Shown here: piece after piece, positions 22,739 to 34,973 of the stretch | Position numbering within the stretch: the first letter of the stretch is position 1 | Layout: every line of letters starts with the position of its first letter | Assembly: GCA_950106755.1 (NCBI GenBank) | Contig: OX467089.1 | Span: forward strand, 25,959,345-26,023,344 | Direction: 5' to 3' | DNA from: Climacium dendroides | Taxonomy: Eukaryota > Streptophyta > Bryopsida > Hypnales > Climaciaceae | DNA length: 64,000 nt | Program-made: the position numbers and the translations under genes | Notes under the pieces: model-generated | Database searches by the model: none | What the model saw: only the letters and a program-made list of their open reading frames with translations | Told to the model about the DNA's origin: nothing

Positions 22739-25700
22739 TCAATCATCGTCCTCTGAATCTGTTACATACCCAAAATGCCACTGCTCTCAGAATTGAGGAA
22801 GAAAGACGCACTGAGCTCACTCTTATTTCAGATGGGCGTTTCTTCCAGAGAGAAAAAAAAACAAAAACAGTGCTGAAGGTAGCAGCACCCGTAAGTGTCA
22901 ATTTCAAGGTTTTGAACATGATGTCTATTATAGACATCCAACAAATTACTGGACCCTACTAGCTAGAGAAAAAGAAGGCCTATGCACTTTCAAATGTATT
23001 TTTTTGACACTGTGAGAATAAGTTGTGAATTTTTAAAGAACCAATTATAAGTGCATTTAATATCAACGCTAGGGTTTAACATTCAGATGTAGTACATCCT
23101 TGTAATGGCATCTATTCACTTCCACAAGTTTTTTCAAGATTTTAGAGGAGATGGTTATGGGTACAATGAGGGTTGTGGGTGTTGCTACCTGACATCACAA
23201 GTTTGCAAGCATTATGGACATAATGCTAAGTAGTCCTATTCTAATCAAGAAGAAAACATAGATCTTTATTTTTTTTATAAGGGCATAGAATGAGTACCAC
23301 AGAGGATTATGAAGTATAATCTTCTTAAGACCATTTTTGACCCCTCTCCAATTCCAAGCCCTACTTTGGTATCCATTTCCAATCTATTCATAATCCAATT
23401 AATAGCAAAGTCTAGTACTCACACTTTGAGATATTTGTGGATTCTCATTCCTTGGATTGCTACTTTTTGAAGAAAATTTTGAACAAGTCTAGAGACACTC
23501 ATAGGTGCCTACTACCCTTTCACTTCAAATATTCATAGAATTTTTTTCTTAAAATTTTAAAATAATAATTTTCTATTATATTTTTTTCAAAAGGCTAATC
23601 AATACAAATGAATCAATTATGACTCTTCATAATTAAAGGAGGACAATTTCCTTAAGGGTCAAGAATGGATCTAATTACCATGGTCAATGAGACAGTGCCA
23701 TGATGCATTGGATACTACACTTAGTAGAGGGAGAAATAACTCCAATCATTTTTCATAGATGGGATAAATTAAGAATTTGTTCATCTCAAGTCCCACATTA
23801 TGTTTGGACTTAGTATTATAAACTAGGTAATATGAAAGTAGAATCATGATGTGAAAAATAACATGGTTAGAGGCTAAACATGTTACTTATTTTCATAATA
23901 AAGATGTACTTTCACATGGCTGAACATATTCTAAATGGTTGGACCTTGTTCAATTATATTCCTCCAAAGCCTCATGTTATACAAAATAACATGCATTTCA
24001 TTATCCAATTAGTGACTCCCATCATAATAGAAATGAGTACCCTTAGGATTATGTATAGAATAATGCCCTAGATAAAAAGGCCCCACTATGACACCAAGGA
24101 TGAGGGCCATTAGGCTCAAGCTTGTATAATGCAGTCAAGTCCTTCCCATCAAGGAAGGCTTGATCAAAGGAGGCATAGTTAGAGCATCTTCACCAATTTT
24201 TCCCTATTCCTACCTCCATTTGGATGAAGGGGGAGTAGATATGGGGATAAGAAATACTCTTCCCTACCAAACAATGTTACTCTTTCCCATAGGTATAAAG
24301 AAATGTGGTTTTGAGTTCCTTTAACCTATTATCTTATACTAAATTGGACCTTCTCTCTCCTAAGTTTTTAGGGATGCAGGATCCTAGTGGATGGTTTTCT
24401 TCCTTCTTTGAATAAAATACATAACAAGGATGCTCTTATGCCCATTCGTGGCTCGAGGGTTACCTAGTCCATAACCAACTTCATCCCCTTACAAGAATCT
24501 ATCTAACTTATGACTTCATGGATGAATCTTGTGAGGTTATAGATAAACTATTGTCCTTGAAGATGAAACCTAGTTAGATCAATTAATGCACACAATTAAA
24601 GCTGGTTTGATAGATTTTTCTGTATATGTGTCACATATTTGTAGCTCACAAGCACAAAACAAAGTTGTAGAGTTATGCCAAAGGAATTTGGAGTTTGAAT
24701 GACCCTTAAATGTCCACAAGGACATTTTTGGTCTGATGGATGACAGAGAACCCTCTTAGCAAGACATTACTACAACTATTCATCCTTGGTATATTGCTAT
24801 GAAAAGGGGAGGTCTTTTACAATAGTTTGACTTCCAATGAGTGGTTTTGCAATTTTTAAAGCAAATGATCACATGGTGACCAAACAAACGATTTCCACGG
24901 TCACGAATCCGTCCTTTAAGGGTTAAGAAAAGGCTGTTCTAAAGCTAAAGAAAAAGTGGAAGCTTGACTCATTTCCGTTGACAGACTATGTAACAATGAA
25001 TGCTCTATAAAGTACGATGGAGCATAGATTTTCCTTTTCAAGCTGAAAAGTGCCGAAGTACTGGAATGCTACCAATTTAACAAAACTGATCTTCATTGTG
25101 GACCAACTCATGATCTCTCTCAGTCCACTTCAAATTTCGCGCCCCCCCCACACAAAAAAAAAGTGGAAGATCATTCCGCAAATTCAAAGGGGTCAGACAG
25201 ACAGACACACCTGATCGGACATCGTCGCTGACTTTGCCGGAGTTTTGGAACAGCTTCACCAGCATGCGGCAGATGAGAATCCACCAATAGATGTGCAAAA
25301 TAAACAGCATGATCAGAAGCGTGTTCTGAAAGTAATACTGGTTGAACTCTTTTCTCCCACCCAGGTCCAGGTATTGCGCCACCTCAATGCTGCCATGGCC
25401 ACCGCAAAATCTTCACCGAAATCAACAACAGTCCCACAAGCCCTAAATCGAATCTCCCCAATCATGAACGCAAACACAAAGAAATTGAAGTAGAAAGAGG
25501 AAGCGAGGCTTCAATCTTTCATGTGACCTTCTCTGGAATTATATCTCGAACATCTATCATTGACGGTTTGTAGCAGGCGTATTACACCTTCAAAGTATGC
25601 GATCTCTGTTTGGGGGAGACAGTCAAACCTCTTTATTGCGACCTTCTATGCAAGTGAGAAATACTTCCCCTTCCTACAAAAAAACCCTCTGGATCGGAAA

Positions 25701-28700
25701 TAGTGCATGTGTCATTAAAACCATTGATTTTGATTGTTGATTGTTGAGCAAGCGTTGTGAAATTTTTGGAATTGATTGATGGCAAGAATTGATTTGAATT
25801 CCACATTGCTTGCTCAATGATCAAAACCAATAAATGAAGAGGTTTAGTGGTATTCACACTACGTTTGATTTGGAGGTTTTTAATGGGACAGAGGGAGTAT
25901 ATATGTATTGTCCTAGTGCTCCTAACAATGTAGAAAGGAGATATGGATACAAAGACAACATTGGTGTTGCACTCAAATCTCTTTGATGTGACCTAAAGGT
26001 ATGTGCATCCAGAATCGACCCCAAAAATGCACAAATAAATGCATTTTGAATTACAATTTATAGCACACCCTATAATGTACAAAATGCATTCACTTGAAAT
26101 GACAATTCTAGGTACACACAATGGAGGAGTCATGCACCCTTGTGGCACTAACTTATTGTTGACAATTCGTACATAGAGTCTACCTCCGAAACGAGGAACG
26201 AGGCAGCAAGCTTGTGCAAATCTAGCTACCCATACCTGAGGTATGAGTGGTTGAATTACACCCAACAGACTCTCCATTCACGCTGTTATTGTTGACTATT
26301 TTGTATCACAGTTTGCACACATTGAATTAAATTCCTTTTTTGGAAGAGTGCTTCACTTTTATAAACAACTTCAGCTTCGGTCTCTTGTCAGTTTTCTGAC
26401 CTGATGCTCCAGATAATCCAGAAGGGGAAGACGATGAGCCTGAGGATGAACCACGAGAGGACGAAACAGCCAAACAACACGCTGGCGCCCACTTCCCTGG
26501 CCGAGTATTTGCACAGCTTGGCCCCCTCCAAGAACACGTCACTCACGTCGTGGACGAGCAGGGTGCTGACCCCAGCCCTGTACGATCTGCAAGCAAGCAA
26601 CGCAAGCACTCACCAACCTTTCAGTGGTTGCAATAACTTAATAATGATAGATAAAAAAAACTTCAATTGAAAGAAGAAAAAACATATAAATATAATGACA
26701 CATAACATAATAGAAAAGGCAGTGAGTGCCAAAAGCATGCATCCCATATTTAAAATTTTGGTGTAAAAAAAACAAATTAAAAGCTTTGTGAGTTGCTTAA
26801 GTTAGTTAAGAGGCAGCATTCCCTTCGCTCAGCTGGCTCATTCAGAACGTGTGATCCGAATTGGGACATGTCAAGTCGGTAGGCTTGAGGAACACTAATT
26901 GCGTGTGTTTTTAGTTTACTAATTGTTAATTGAAAAAGCATTGGTGTGTGTGTGTGTGTGTTGTTAGTGTCTAACTTAGAAGAGCTGCAAAGCACGGCTC
27001 TTCGATGCATTTCAATGGGATCCAGATTAAACTTTGAAAACAGACTGTGCTCACTAAAAAACAAAAGAAGGGAAAATCAATAAGTCTGGCTCAGAAAGAG
27101 CGAGACCAGGGAACTGAGAAAGAAAGGTGCCAACTAGGAGAGTGAAGAAATTGAACTGGATTGTTTCATCTCTCGCTCAATGCACTTGGTGGTTGTTTTT
27201 AAAAACAAAAAAAAGAACATCACTAGTACTTTCTACTAGTGCATTGGTGTTGTTTGTTTGAGTTTTGTTGTCGTCTGCAAGTGCAACAAACTTTATCAAT
27301 TACTTATCATCAAAGAATTCTCCACTTTTGGGTGTTTTTAACGTATTTTTCTGAAATGGCAACTTGTATGTTACCAATCTGCACGTCTTCTCATTTTTTA
27401 GCTCTATCGCCTATTTTCACCGAGACCCTGACAGTTTGAGAGTTTTTAATAAATTCTCCTTTTTAAATCCTAAATGCCCAAGGCCTTTTTTGAGCTTCTT
27501 GGAATTTGCTCTAAATTGAACAAAAAGTCAACTCTTTGATAAGTTTTGTCAATTTCTTTTGAATTGTAACCATACAAATTCAAATTAGACATAATAGAGA
27601 ACACATTGGAAAATGAAAACACAACTATTTCATTTTTAGATTAAAAGATTATAATGTTTGATCATGAGAATGTTAAAAATGTGAAAGCGATTTGAAGTTT
27701 TTCAATGCTCTCTTCACATGTCAAATCTAAAATTGAGGTCACTAGAAAATAAATCTAAAGTTGAAGGACTTAACATGCATAACCCCAATCAATTTATGGC
27801 TTTTCAAAATCTATTCTACAATTTTTTTAAATGACTTTTTATCATGATTTTTTCTCTAAGATCTAGTGTATTTGAGGTCATCTCCAAGAACCCTCAACAA
27901 TAGAAAATCAAGTCATTTACCAAGGAACACCTTTGCAAAAAAATCTTGAATAGGAAAATCATAATCATTCATTTTCAAAATTACGTTTTTTAATGCTAAA
28001 ACTAGACTTTAAAAAGAATTTGTCTATAAGAAAAACTACTAAAAATTGTAGCTTGCTAAGATTTTATTCAACTTCAAAGTTTTGTCAATGCCAAAATTTG
28101 ATGCCTCACGCATTCGGGGGTTAATATAATAGTACAATCACGAACACTTTTTCAAAGAAGAAGAGTGAGTTGTTGCACCATACCCATCAATGTAGGAGAA
28201 CACCATGAGGCCAATAGTGATGATATGGTGGGTCATCATAACTCCAAAATCTTTTCTCCTCGTTTCCCAGACTACTAAGGCCGCGATGCTGTAGACGTAG
28301 AAACCACATTGGAGCGCGTACAGCACCTTCAGCTTGAACCTGCATCCGTTTGTCAATTCATTGAATCCAAACCTCTTCAATTCGCTTCAATCCTCAGACA
28401 AAAAATTGCAAAAACTGACAGTGATACATTTAGAACTCCAAATGAAAAACTCTACTGTTAAAGCAACCTTTTAAGAGCTGATTGCAATTTAGGGGAAGCT
28501 TAACTCTTTGTAAAAAAATTTAGTAAAATTTCTTAGGGAGAAAAATGGAATTGGCATCTAACCCAAGTCGTTTCATATTTTTTTGACCTTTGTGGAATTA
28601 GTTACGAATTTTTGAAGTTGAAACATAGTGGGCATTGAAAGCGACCACCTCTTGAAATGTACGTTGCTGGTACATTGAAGAAAGCAAAATGTACCTCTAC

Positions 28701-30539
28701 ATCAAGGTCACTTTTAGAGTAGGGGTCACTTTTAGAGCACTCTAGCTTAATGGTTGGTAAAAGATGTCCACATTCAAAGGTGTGACATTTGTTTTGAACC
28801 ATGACATTCTTAAACATCACTTAGGTTTGGGTGTAGTTTCCATAGTGGCACTATTTATGGAACAATAATAAGAATTTCTTCCACAATGCCTCAAGATTCA
28901 AGGGAAAGCATAAAGCTTAAGAATTTCCAAAAAATTGAAGAATTAAAGGAGGTTGATTATTAGTACTTGATGGTATGATTGGGCCATCCAATCCAAAAAT
29001 GAGCGGTTTTGCCAAACCAAGGCTCATCAAAGGCACAAGCAAAAAGTATGGTCAAGGAACAAAGGTAGTAGGTCAGCTTCCATGCAGACTCTGTAAACTT
29101 GGACACTTTCTTCTCACCCGCCTCTTGCATTCGTCTCTTTAGAAATTTTTGGCCTTTGGGAAATATGGCTCGCCTTGCTAATCGCTGCAACCAAAATTGC
29201 CTCTTGTTTAGAAGAAGAATATCGTAAATTTTCCACCTACATAAATGAAGAGCCTATTGGAGTGTATTAACTATACAAAATGGACACATGTAGCAAAATC
29301 AAACCTTTTATCAAACTATCAAAATATAAAAATACCTAATAAATGTTTAACTAGTAGTAATTTTAGTGATTATATAAAGGTTCTCATAGCATTATTAGCA
29401 CGTATTGATGGGGTGTCCTTTGTGAATAGTGTATTGTTGAGACAAGTATATAATGTTGGTATCTATTTACCTAAGGTTATGAGTTTGACAATTGTTGAAT
29501 ATTTTGTGTCTAACTATTTATTGTGGGCAATGATTTGCTAAACCCCAAAGTACCTCAAAGTTCATATTCTAGAATAGTTTCAACTATTCTAATGATATAC
29601 ATTCCACATTGCTCTCATATAACTTCCAAAGTTGAACAAACTCATGATGAACTTCAAGACCCATACCTCTTATTCTATACCTCCAATGTTTAAAAAATTA
29701 ATATGTAGGGGATCAATTATTGGTAGTCTAAAATGGTGATTCATTGGAACTTCATTGATTATTAACTACACTTATACATAAATGATAAAAAATAAAAACA
29801 AAACATGAAAACAAGAATAGGACTTAAAGGGTTTTGTTAACATGTTCTTTTAGGGTCTTAAAGGATATTGCTACCATGTTCTAATGCAAAAATATAAAAA
29901 AAATATGGAGATATTCAAGGAAAAGATACAGATGTTGACTTTGAAAGCACATAGCCTATCAATGAGGTGAACAATCTAAAATGATCCAATTACTAGGCAA
30001 AATCCATTCATTGTTTCTAAAGGACCCCTAGGAGGCATTCATCAACACTTTGAGCCCTTACAAGGTTAAAGGATTAATAATGATATGCTCCTACCAAAAC
30101 AATTAAAGATAAGTTGAGCACAACCAAAATCGCACTGTGCCTAAAATCACCATCATCACTCTATGTACATCTCCAAAATCAATATGTACGTATGTTGAAA
30201 AAACGACTTTAAAACCTCTACCAAAAAAACTATGACCTTTCATAACTTTTGCATACGGTATCCAAATGTTGCGTTCTTTGGTACATTAGAACCTCCTTTC
30301 ACTTGCTAACAAGAAAATATGAAAATTTGAGCAGTTTAATAATAGACACTAGCCACAGTAGCGGTTATGGGGTACCCACCTTAGGTGAGTGGTATGAAAT
30401 GTACCTCAAAGATGAAGCAATCCAGGACGAGGCGTGCAACAGGGAACACGGAGGCAAAGAATAAGGCCATCAGGTAGTCTCGCACATGCGGTGGGGCTTC
30501 CTGCTCCCAAGTCGACGCTCTCTGGGACTCCATTATCAT
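22739..30539 (-). CDS. Ceramide synthase, LAG1/LOH family (TLC domain)
   Basis: Six coding exons on the minus strand: 30405-30539, 28967-29184, 28184-28339, 26401-26586, 25211-25389 and 22739-22758. All introns are GT-AG and the frame is kept throughout, giving 297 residues, close to the roughly 300 usual for plant LAG1 homologues. The family N-acylates sphingoid bases to ceramide in the endoplasmic reticulum. The TLC/Lag1 core is visible: Trp-Glu-Thr-Arg-Arg-Lys-Asp near 142-148, the His-His pair at 155-156 in MMTHH, and HDVSD at 182-186 followed by VFLE. Several hydrophobic membrane segments follow. The last exon is only 20 bases and adds an acidic Ser-Glu-Asp-Asp-Asp end, matching the acidic tails of plant homologues. 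Two start ATGs lie two codons apart (30,539 and 30,533); the first was used. Introns 1, 3, 4 and 5 carry repeats. Subfamily and chain-length preference cannot be assigned. Confidence 0.93.
24699..24926. mobile_element. TTAA-type element I in ceramide synthase intron 5
   Basis: The right end is CCGTCCTTTAAGGGTTAA; the left end GACCCTTAAATGTCC is slightly eroded. Internally it shares TGATGGATGACAGAGAA and ACAACTATTCATCC with H1/H2. It lies in the 2.45-kb fifth intron. Confidence 0.7.
25662..25899. mobile_element. Stowaway-like MITE in ceramide synthase intron 4
   Basis: The TA-flanked left end CTTCCCCTTCCTAC and right end TGGGACAGAGGGAG with TA form a degenerate inverted repeat. The right 100 bases align with those of the 6928-7506 element (AATGAAG, TTTAGTGG, TTTGGAG, GGGAGTA in order), so this is a shortened relative. 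Confidence 0.7.
26944..26961. repeat. (GT)n microsatellite
   Basis: Nine GT units in intron 3 of the ceramide synthase gene. Confidence 0.9.
27463..28124 (+). mobile_element. TTAA-type element D in ceramide synthase intron 3 (empty-site copy)
   Basis: It begins TTAAATCCTAAATGCCCAAG and ends CATTCGGGGGTTAA. The right 440 bases match element C (10,349-11,442). At 27,673-27,676 it has a single TTAA, at exactly the place where C carries element B. It is therefore the unoccupied site that proves the TTAA duplication. Confidence 0.8.
30110..30385 (+). repeat. Dispersed repeat S (copy in ceramide synthase intron 1)
   Basis: Shares GTACATCTCCAAAATCAATA, a TACGTATGTTSAA-type phrase, ACCTCCTTTCACTTGCTAACA and other phrases with 45,815-46,015 (+), with the inverse of 43,445-43,705, and more weakly with 31,010-31,145. 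It ends in GGGGTACCCACCTTAGG, which resembles the AAGGTRGA-type terminus. It lies within 25 bases of the intron 1 donor. Confidence 0.65.
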
Positions 30540-31330
30540 GGAACTCTTTCTTTCCCCCCTTCCCCAAATTTTTAACTTCTCTTTCCTCCGACTGTGACCT
30601 TATTACTGGGTCTCTCCAAAATTTAGGGCTAGGTCACAATCCGTGGTCACAGGGAGAGTAGTGTGTTGGCTCATGTAGCTGCAAAATCACTTTGAATTCA
30701 GTGCTCCTTTCTGATAAAAATTCCATTGCGTGTCTTATAAACAACTGACCACCTTCGATCTTGCCAGCTATGGAACCCAAATGAAGACCACCTAAACCCT
30801 AAACTTCGACTTCTTGGCAAGCAGGCAATTTCTTCATGGCAGTTGATGGATTTGACGAGCACCTTTCAAATAAGACCTACTAACGTGAAGGTTCCTCATG
30901 ACAACATAGCTTGGATATCTGCCCATGTCTGTTTCTGACAAAAGACGAGTATCCCTAATTTCTTGACAATGCCTACAAATTGATGAAGAGTATTGATATT
31001 AACAAGATGCAGACAACTAAACATATGCTGTACACATTGGTCATCTACCAAGTACAATTGGACCGCTGCAAGATTTCCATACCGTATCCAAATAACGCAT
31101 TCCTTCGAGCGTTAGAATGCTCTTTCATTTTTCTAACAAGAACCTATTAATTTTATGTACAGCCTAAGAGCTAAACGTGGCGATTTTGAGAGAATATAGG
31201 CACGTCATACCTTGACAAAACCTTGGGTTCCAGTATGCAAAGATACTCTGTTTTCCAGTCGGTAATCAGCCTCCCTGTGATCAATTTCACTTGATTTACA
31301 GCTGCCGTGTGCTTTAATCAAACAACAAAC
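30540..31330 (-). promoter_or_regulatory. Upstream region of the ceramide synthase gene with a telo-box
   Basis: AAACCCTAA lies at about 30,795-30,803, roughly 260 bases before the start codon. This telo-box motif is common near plant start regions of growth-related genes. A possible leader intron, with donor GTATGAC near 31,210 and acceptor TTTGCAG near 30,684 on the minus strand, is suggested by sequence only. A degraded copy of repeat S lies at 31,010-31,145. Confidence 0.4.
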
Positions 31331-32363
31331 AAGCAGCTACACAATCCTTGTAGCATTGTAACAGGGTAAGGCATACTCAAACTTCCTTATGTTCACCAAA
31401 GATGACGCTTCTTTAGACGCGAAGACTGACCCAGAGCCAACAAAGACTAATGCAAAAAAAAACTCTGCAAGATCCTTGGACAGATCGGGAGTCACAGAGA
31501 TGGTTGGAATTCTTGGTGGGAAGATCTCAAGGAACGATGCGAAACCCAAGTTCCACCGTTGTTGTAACAGAAAACAAGAAGGCGATTGATTGCAGGTGAT
31601 CATCGTTACAGAAAATTTGCCGTTACTGGAGAACGGCGGATGTGTTCCTGTCACTAGGACAGGGCAAACTCAAGCATGACCTCTGTAATAGCGCATTCTG
31701 TAATAGCACCTTCTGTAATAGCACATTCTCAACTGTAGGGAACGGACTCAGTCAACCTGTAAAGGATGGAGCTTATGATCGTGTAGTCAAACCTCAAAGT
31801 TGGTATTCTCCATTACTTTGCTATTTACGAATGAATTTTTTGCATTTTATTTTTCAGAGATGAAATCACATGTCTATTATATGTCATAAAATTTTCAATT
31901 TTTTTGTGAAAATTTCATAATAGAAGTGCAATACTGTGTTATTCCATATTTAGAAACATGGTTATAGATCCTCAACTTCCAAGTTTACTTCAATGAAATG
32001 CTTATTTTAAGGAGTTTTTCAAAATTTTCAAGTGGCATAGAAACTAAACTTTAGAAGCTTTATTTTGTTATTTTTTCTCTAAAGCAAAAGAAATCATTTT
32101 GATTGTCAAAATCAAGTTTTAAGGAAGAAAAATTCAAAGTATTGAAATACACTAGATATTGTACCATTTTTGTTTATAAACTACCCTATATAAAAATTAA
32201 AAAACAACTAAAATGTCTTGAACTTAAGTCAATTAATATGTGAATATAGCATCAAAGAAGTTGTACACAAAAAATAGGATGAAAATCTTCCCTTCTTCAA
32301 TACACTCAAAGCATGTTTGACCATCCAAAGGACACAAATTGTTTTGTACATCCTTCTAGGGTT
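31331..32363. other. Spacer with a short tandem repeat
   Basis: 31,682-31,729 holds three copies of a 16-base unit (TCTGTAATAGCRCMTT). The rest has overlapping open frames on both strands with no recognisable content, and from 31,860 is AT-rich. Confidence 0.45.
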
Positions 32364-32820
32364 AAGGTAGAGGCACATACTCCTATCACTTTAGAGTGGT
32401 CTGCATACTCTAAGCAAAGATAAGTAGGGAGAAATTAAAAAATTAAGGGTCATCAAAATCCACCAAGCATGTTTTTGTAGACATAGCTAATACATATTTG
32501 GGTGTAATGAAGTCTCTTTCCTACACACTATTGTACCATTTACCAAGTCAAAGCAAACCTAAAACTAACATATACTATTCCTCCAACCAATGTAAAGACT
32601 ATCAAAAAGCATTCAATCCTTAAATCTCATTCACACAAGTACCAAAAGCTTGCCTAAAATTTCATTGAATGTAACCTTATACAAATCCAAATTCCATCTA
32701 ACAAATGCATCCACCCAACTTGTTGGTGCCGTAAACCAATATGCTTTAGAAAAAGTTGGATTCAAGTCCTTTATACCATGTTGTAAATGGGAGTCAAGAA
32801 GGAAATAGGTGCCTCTACCT
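32364..32820. mobile_element. AAGGTRGA-type MITE (N)
   Basis: Left AAGGTAGAGGCACATACTCC and right GGAAATAGGTGCCTCTACCT are inverse copies of about 20 bases with a few mismatches. No coding content. Confidence 0.7.
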
Positions 32821-32942
32821 CATATCAAAAGAAGTCACACATAAATGTCATAACAAAGAGTATGATGAGAGTGAAAAGATCTTTTGTCCCAACTTCTAAA
32901 CTTCATCACATGTAAGTTCTCACCAATACAACATTTCACCCC

Positions 32943-33180
32943 TTAACCCCTAAAGTCCCAAGGCCTTTTTTTCCATCAAAACCTACTCAAAACTGCCATT
33001 TCTATTGCAAAGAGCAAAAAAAATTTAAAATTTAAAAAAAAAAAATATCTAACCACAAGATCTTGTATTACACTAGTATAAAAATGTGTGGAAAAAATTT
33101 CAGAAACTTTGACCGTGTAGATTGCAAGATATTTGCATTGAAAGTAAAGAAAACAATTTTCTCTTGCACCTTGATTGGCT
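32943..33180 (+). mobile_element. TTAA-type element, relative of B (right end not found)
   Basis: Begins TTAACCCCTAAAGTCCCAAG. Phrases CTCAAAACTGCCATTTCTA and TGTAGATTGCAAGATAT follow in the same order as in element B. A right-hand terminus was not recognised, so the copy is truncated or eroded. Confidence 0.6.
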
Positions 33181-34973
33181 AGATTTTTGGCTTTGAATCT
33201 TAACTAAAAGTTTTTGCACTACTGGTTTTGATTTTCTAATATTTTATGCTGAAGAATTGAGTTGAAAATCTGGGAAAAGAAATTCAACAAAAAAACACTT
33301 AAATTTCACTCATTAAAAAATTGTTAAGTAGAAGTAGATTCAAGATTGAGGGGATAACTAAACCATTAATAACTCTAAGATGGAATTGAAACACAATAAT
33401 TCCAGCAGTGAGATTGTTCTACCAAGCACACTTAAACTTGCCTAACAATTTTTCTTGAAAAATTGTTAAAATTGCATACAAAAATGAAGTTTGTACGTTA
33501 TTTTTTCAAGAAGATGCTTAGATTGCCTGAAAAATTAAGATTGTCTATAACTTTCTCATTACTAGTCCAAATGGAATAAATCAAAGCTTCAAATGTAGAC
33601 AAAAATATAGTCTTTGAGAAGAAAAAAAAAACTATTTTAAAAAATTTAACTTTCTATGATTTTTTAGAGCTGTCCCTCAAGTTGCTTTTTGGACTCATGG
33701 TGGCATAACTTTTATTTCCAGGCACCAATTGACATAAAAAAATTATATGCCTAAAAAGCTTATCCGATTTCCTATCTTCAAAAAAAGTTTCAAAAAATCA
33801 TGTCAAAAATTGAGATCACATGAACCTACCCAAAATCTTTGAACTCCCGCCCACAGTCTTCTGGTGAAAATCGCAAATTTTGTTGCACACGGCTCCTAAA
33901 CAAGCTCTACCGTGGTTCATTTGAGACCAGCCCACCTTTTTTCCAGCCCATATACGGAGCAGGGGGGCAACGCTCTTACACCAAGTGGGCAATGGCAAGC
34001 TATAAGAGAGTAGTTTTAGGAGAGTAGTTTTAGGACAACCTAAAATTGCATTCAAGTGATTCCACCACAAAAGGGTTTGATGAAAAAATGTTTTCCCCAT
34101 CCAATATAATAGACCTCCCTGAAATCATCCAAACAAAACCTCACAAATCAAACCTCTCGTGCATTTCAGGCGAATTTTGAGCGAGTATTGTACATTTAGC
34201 ATGTCTCCGCTGACATACTGGAGGACTACATATACTGTACACTCAATGCACAAGACAAATGGGCTTCTAAATCCACAATTAAAAGCGTTCAGTGTTCAAA
34301 GCTTGACATGTGTAAGTTATTATAGATGAGTACAGAACTTAGAGATTCTGAAAAAATTACAAAATACAGGGAACATGCAATCGGTCATTATTGAGGTCTT
34401 GATGTCACTTACTAACAAAGACAATCGAACGTGCAGTCTTCTGGGTGAACTAGAAAGAAAAACTAAATGCCTGCACGAAGTTCAAATACAACGTGGCCTC
34501 GAAAGAAAAGAGCAAGTCTACAATTGATACAACGCAGGACATCATCCATGCTACAGTACCACATTAATGAAATTCCGTATACAAGGAGCAGAGCTTCACG
34601 AGAAAAAACATCGAGAGTACGACACATGAATATAACTTCAGAAGTTTCTGACTTTACACTCGGGGTGACATGTGTCTGCATATGTGAAATAGAGTCAGAG
34701 AGTTCCCTACTGTGGCCAACAAGCCCCGAGAAAAACTGCAATATCCTGAGGTGCTAAGTGAGATTTCCCAGGAATCTTCAGAGCTTCGTTAGCGTCAACG
34801 GTTCCACCCCTTTGAGAATCCATTCTCAGATTCCTTGCTGTCACAGGGAATCTACGAGGAACGTCAGATGGTTGCAAGTTCTGCTGGACCTCCGCTACCT
34901 ACCAGCTTATGGTTCACATCATCCTCAAAAATGTTCACCACTGCAGTCCAAGAATGTACATGTCCTCTACACT
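33181..34973. other. Spacer and 3' flank of the TM9 gene
   Basis: 33,181-33,830 is AT-rich without a recognised gene. 34,150-34,973 is less AT-rich and adjoins the stop codon of the minus-strand TM9 gene, so part of it is probably 3' untranslated region. Open frames here run opposite each other and look like chance. Confidence 0.4.

Noticed and set aside
29245..29541. 98-codon plus-strand frame in the first ceramide synthase intron
   Set aside because: AT-rich, antisense to an intron, and without recognisable content.
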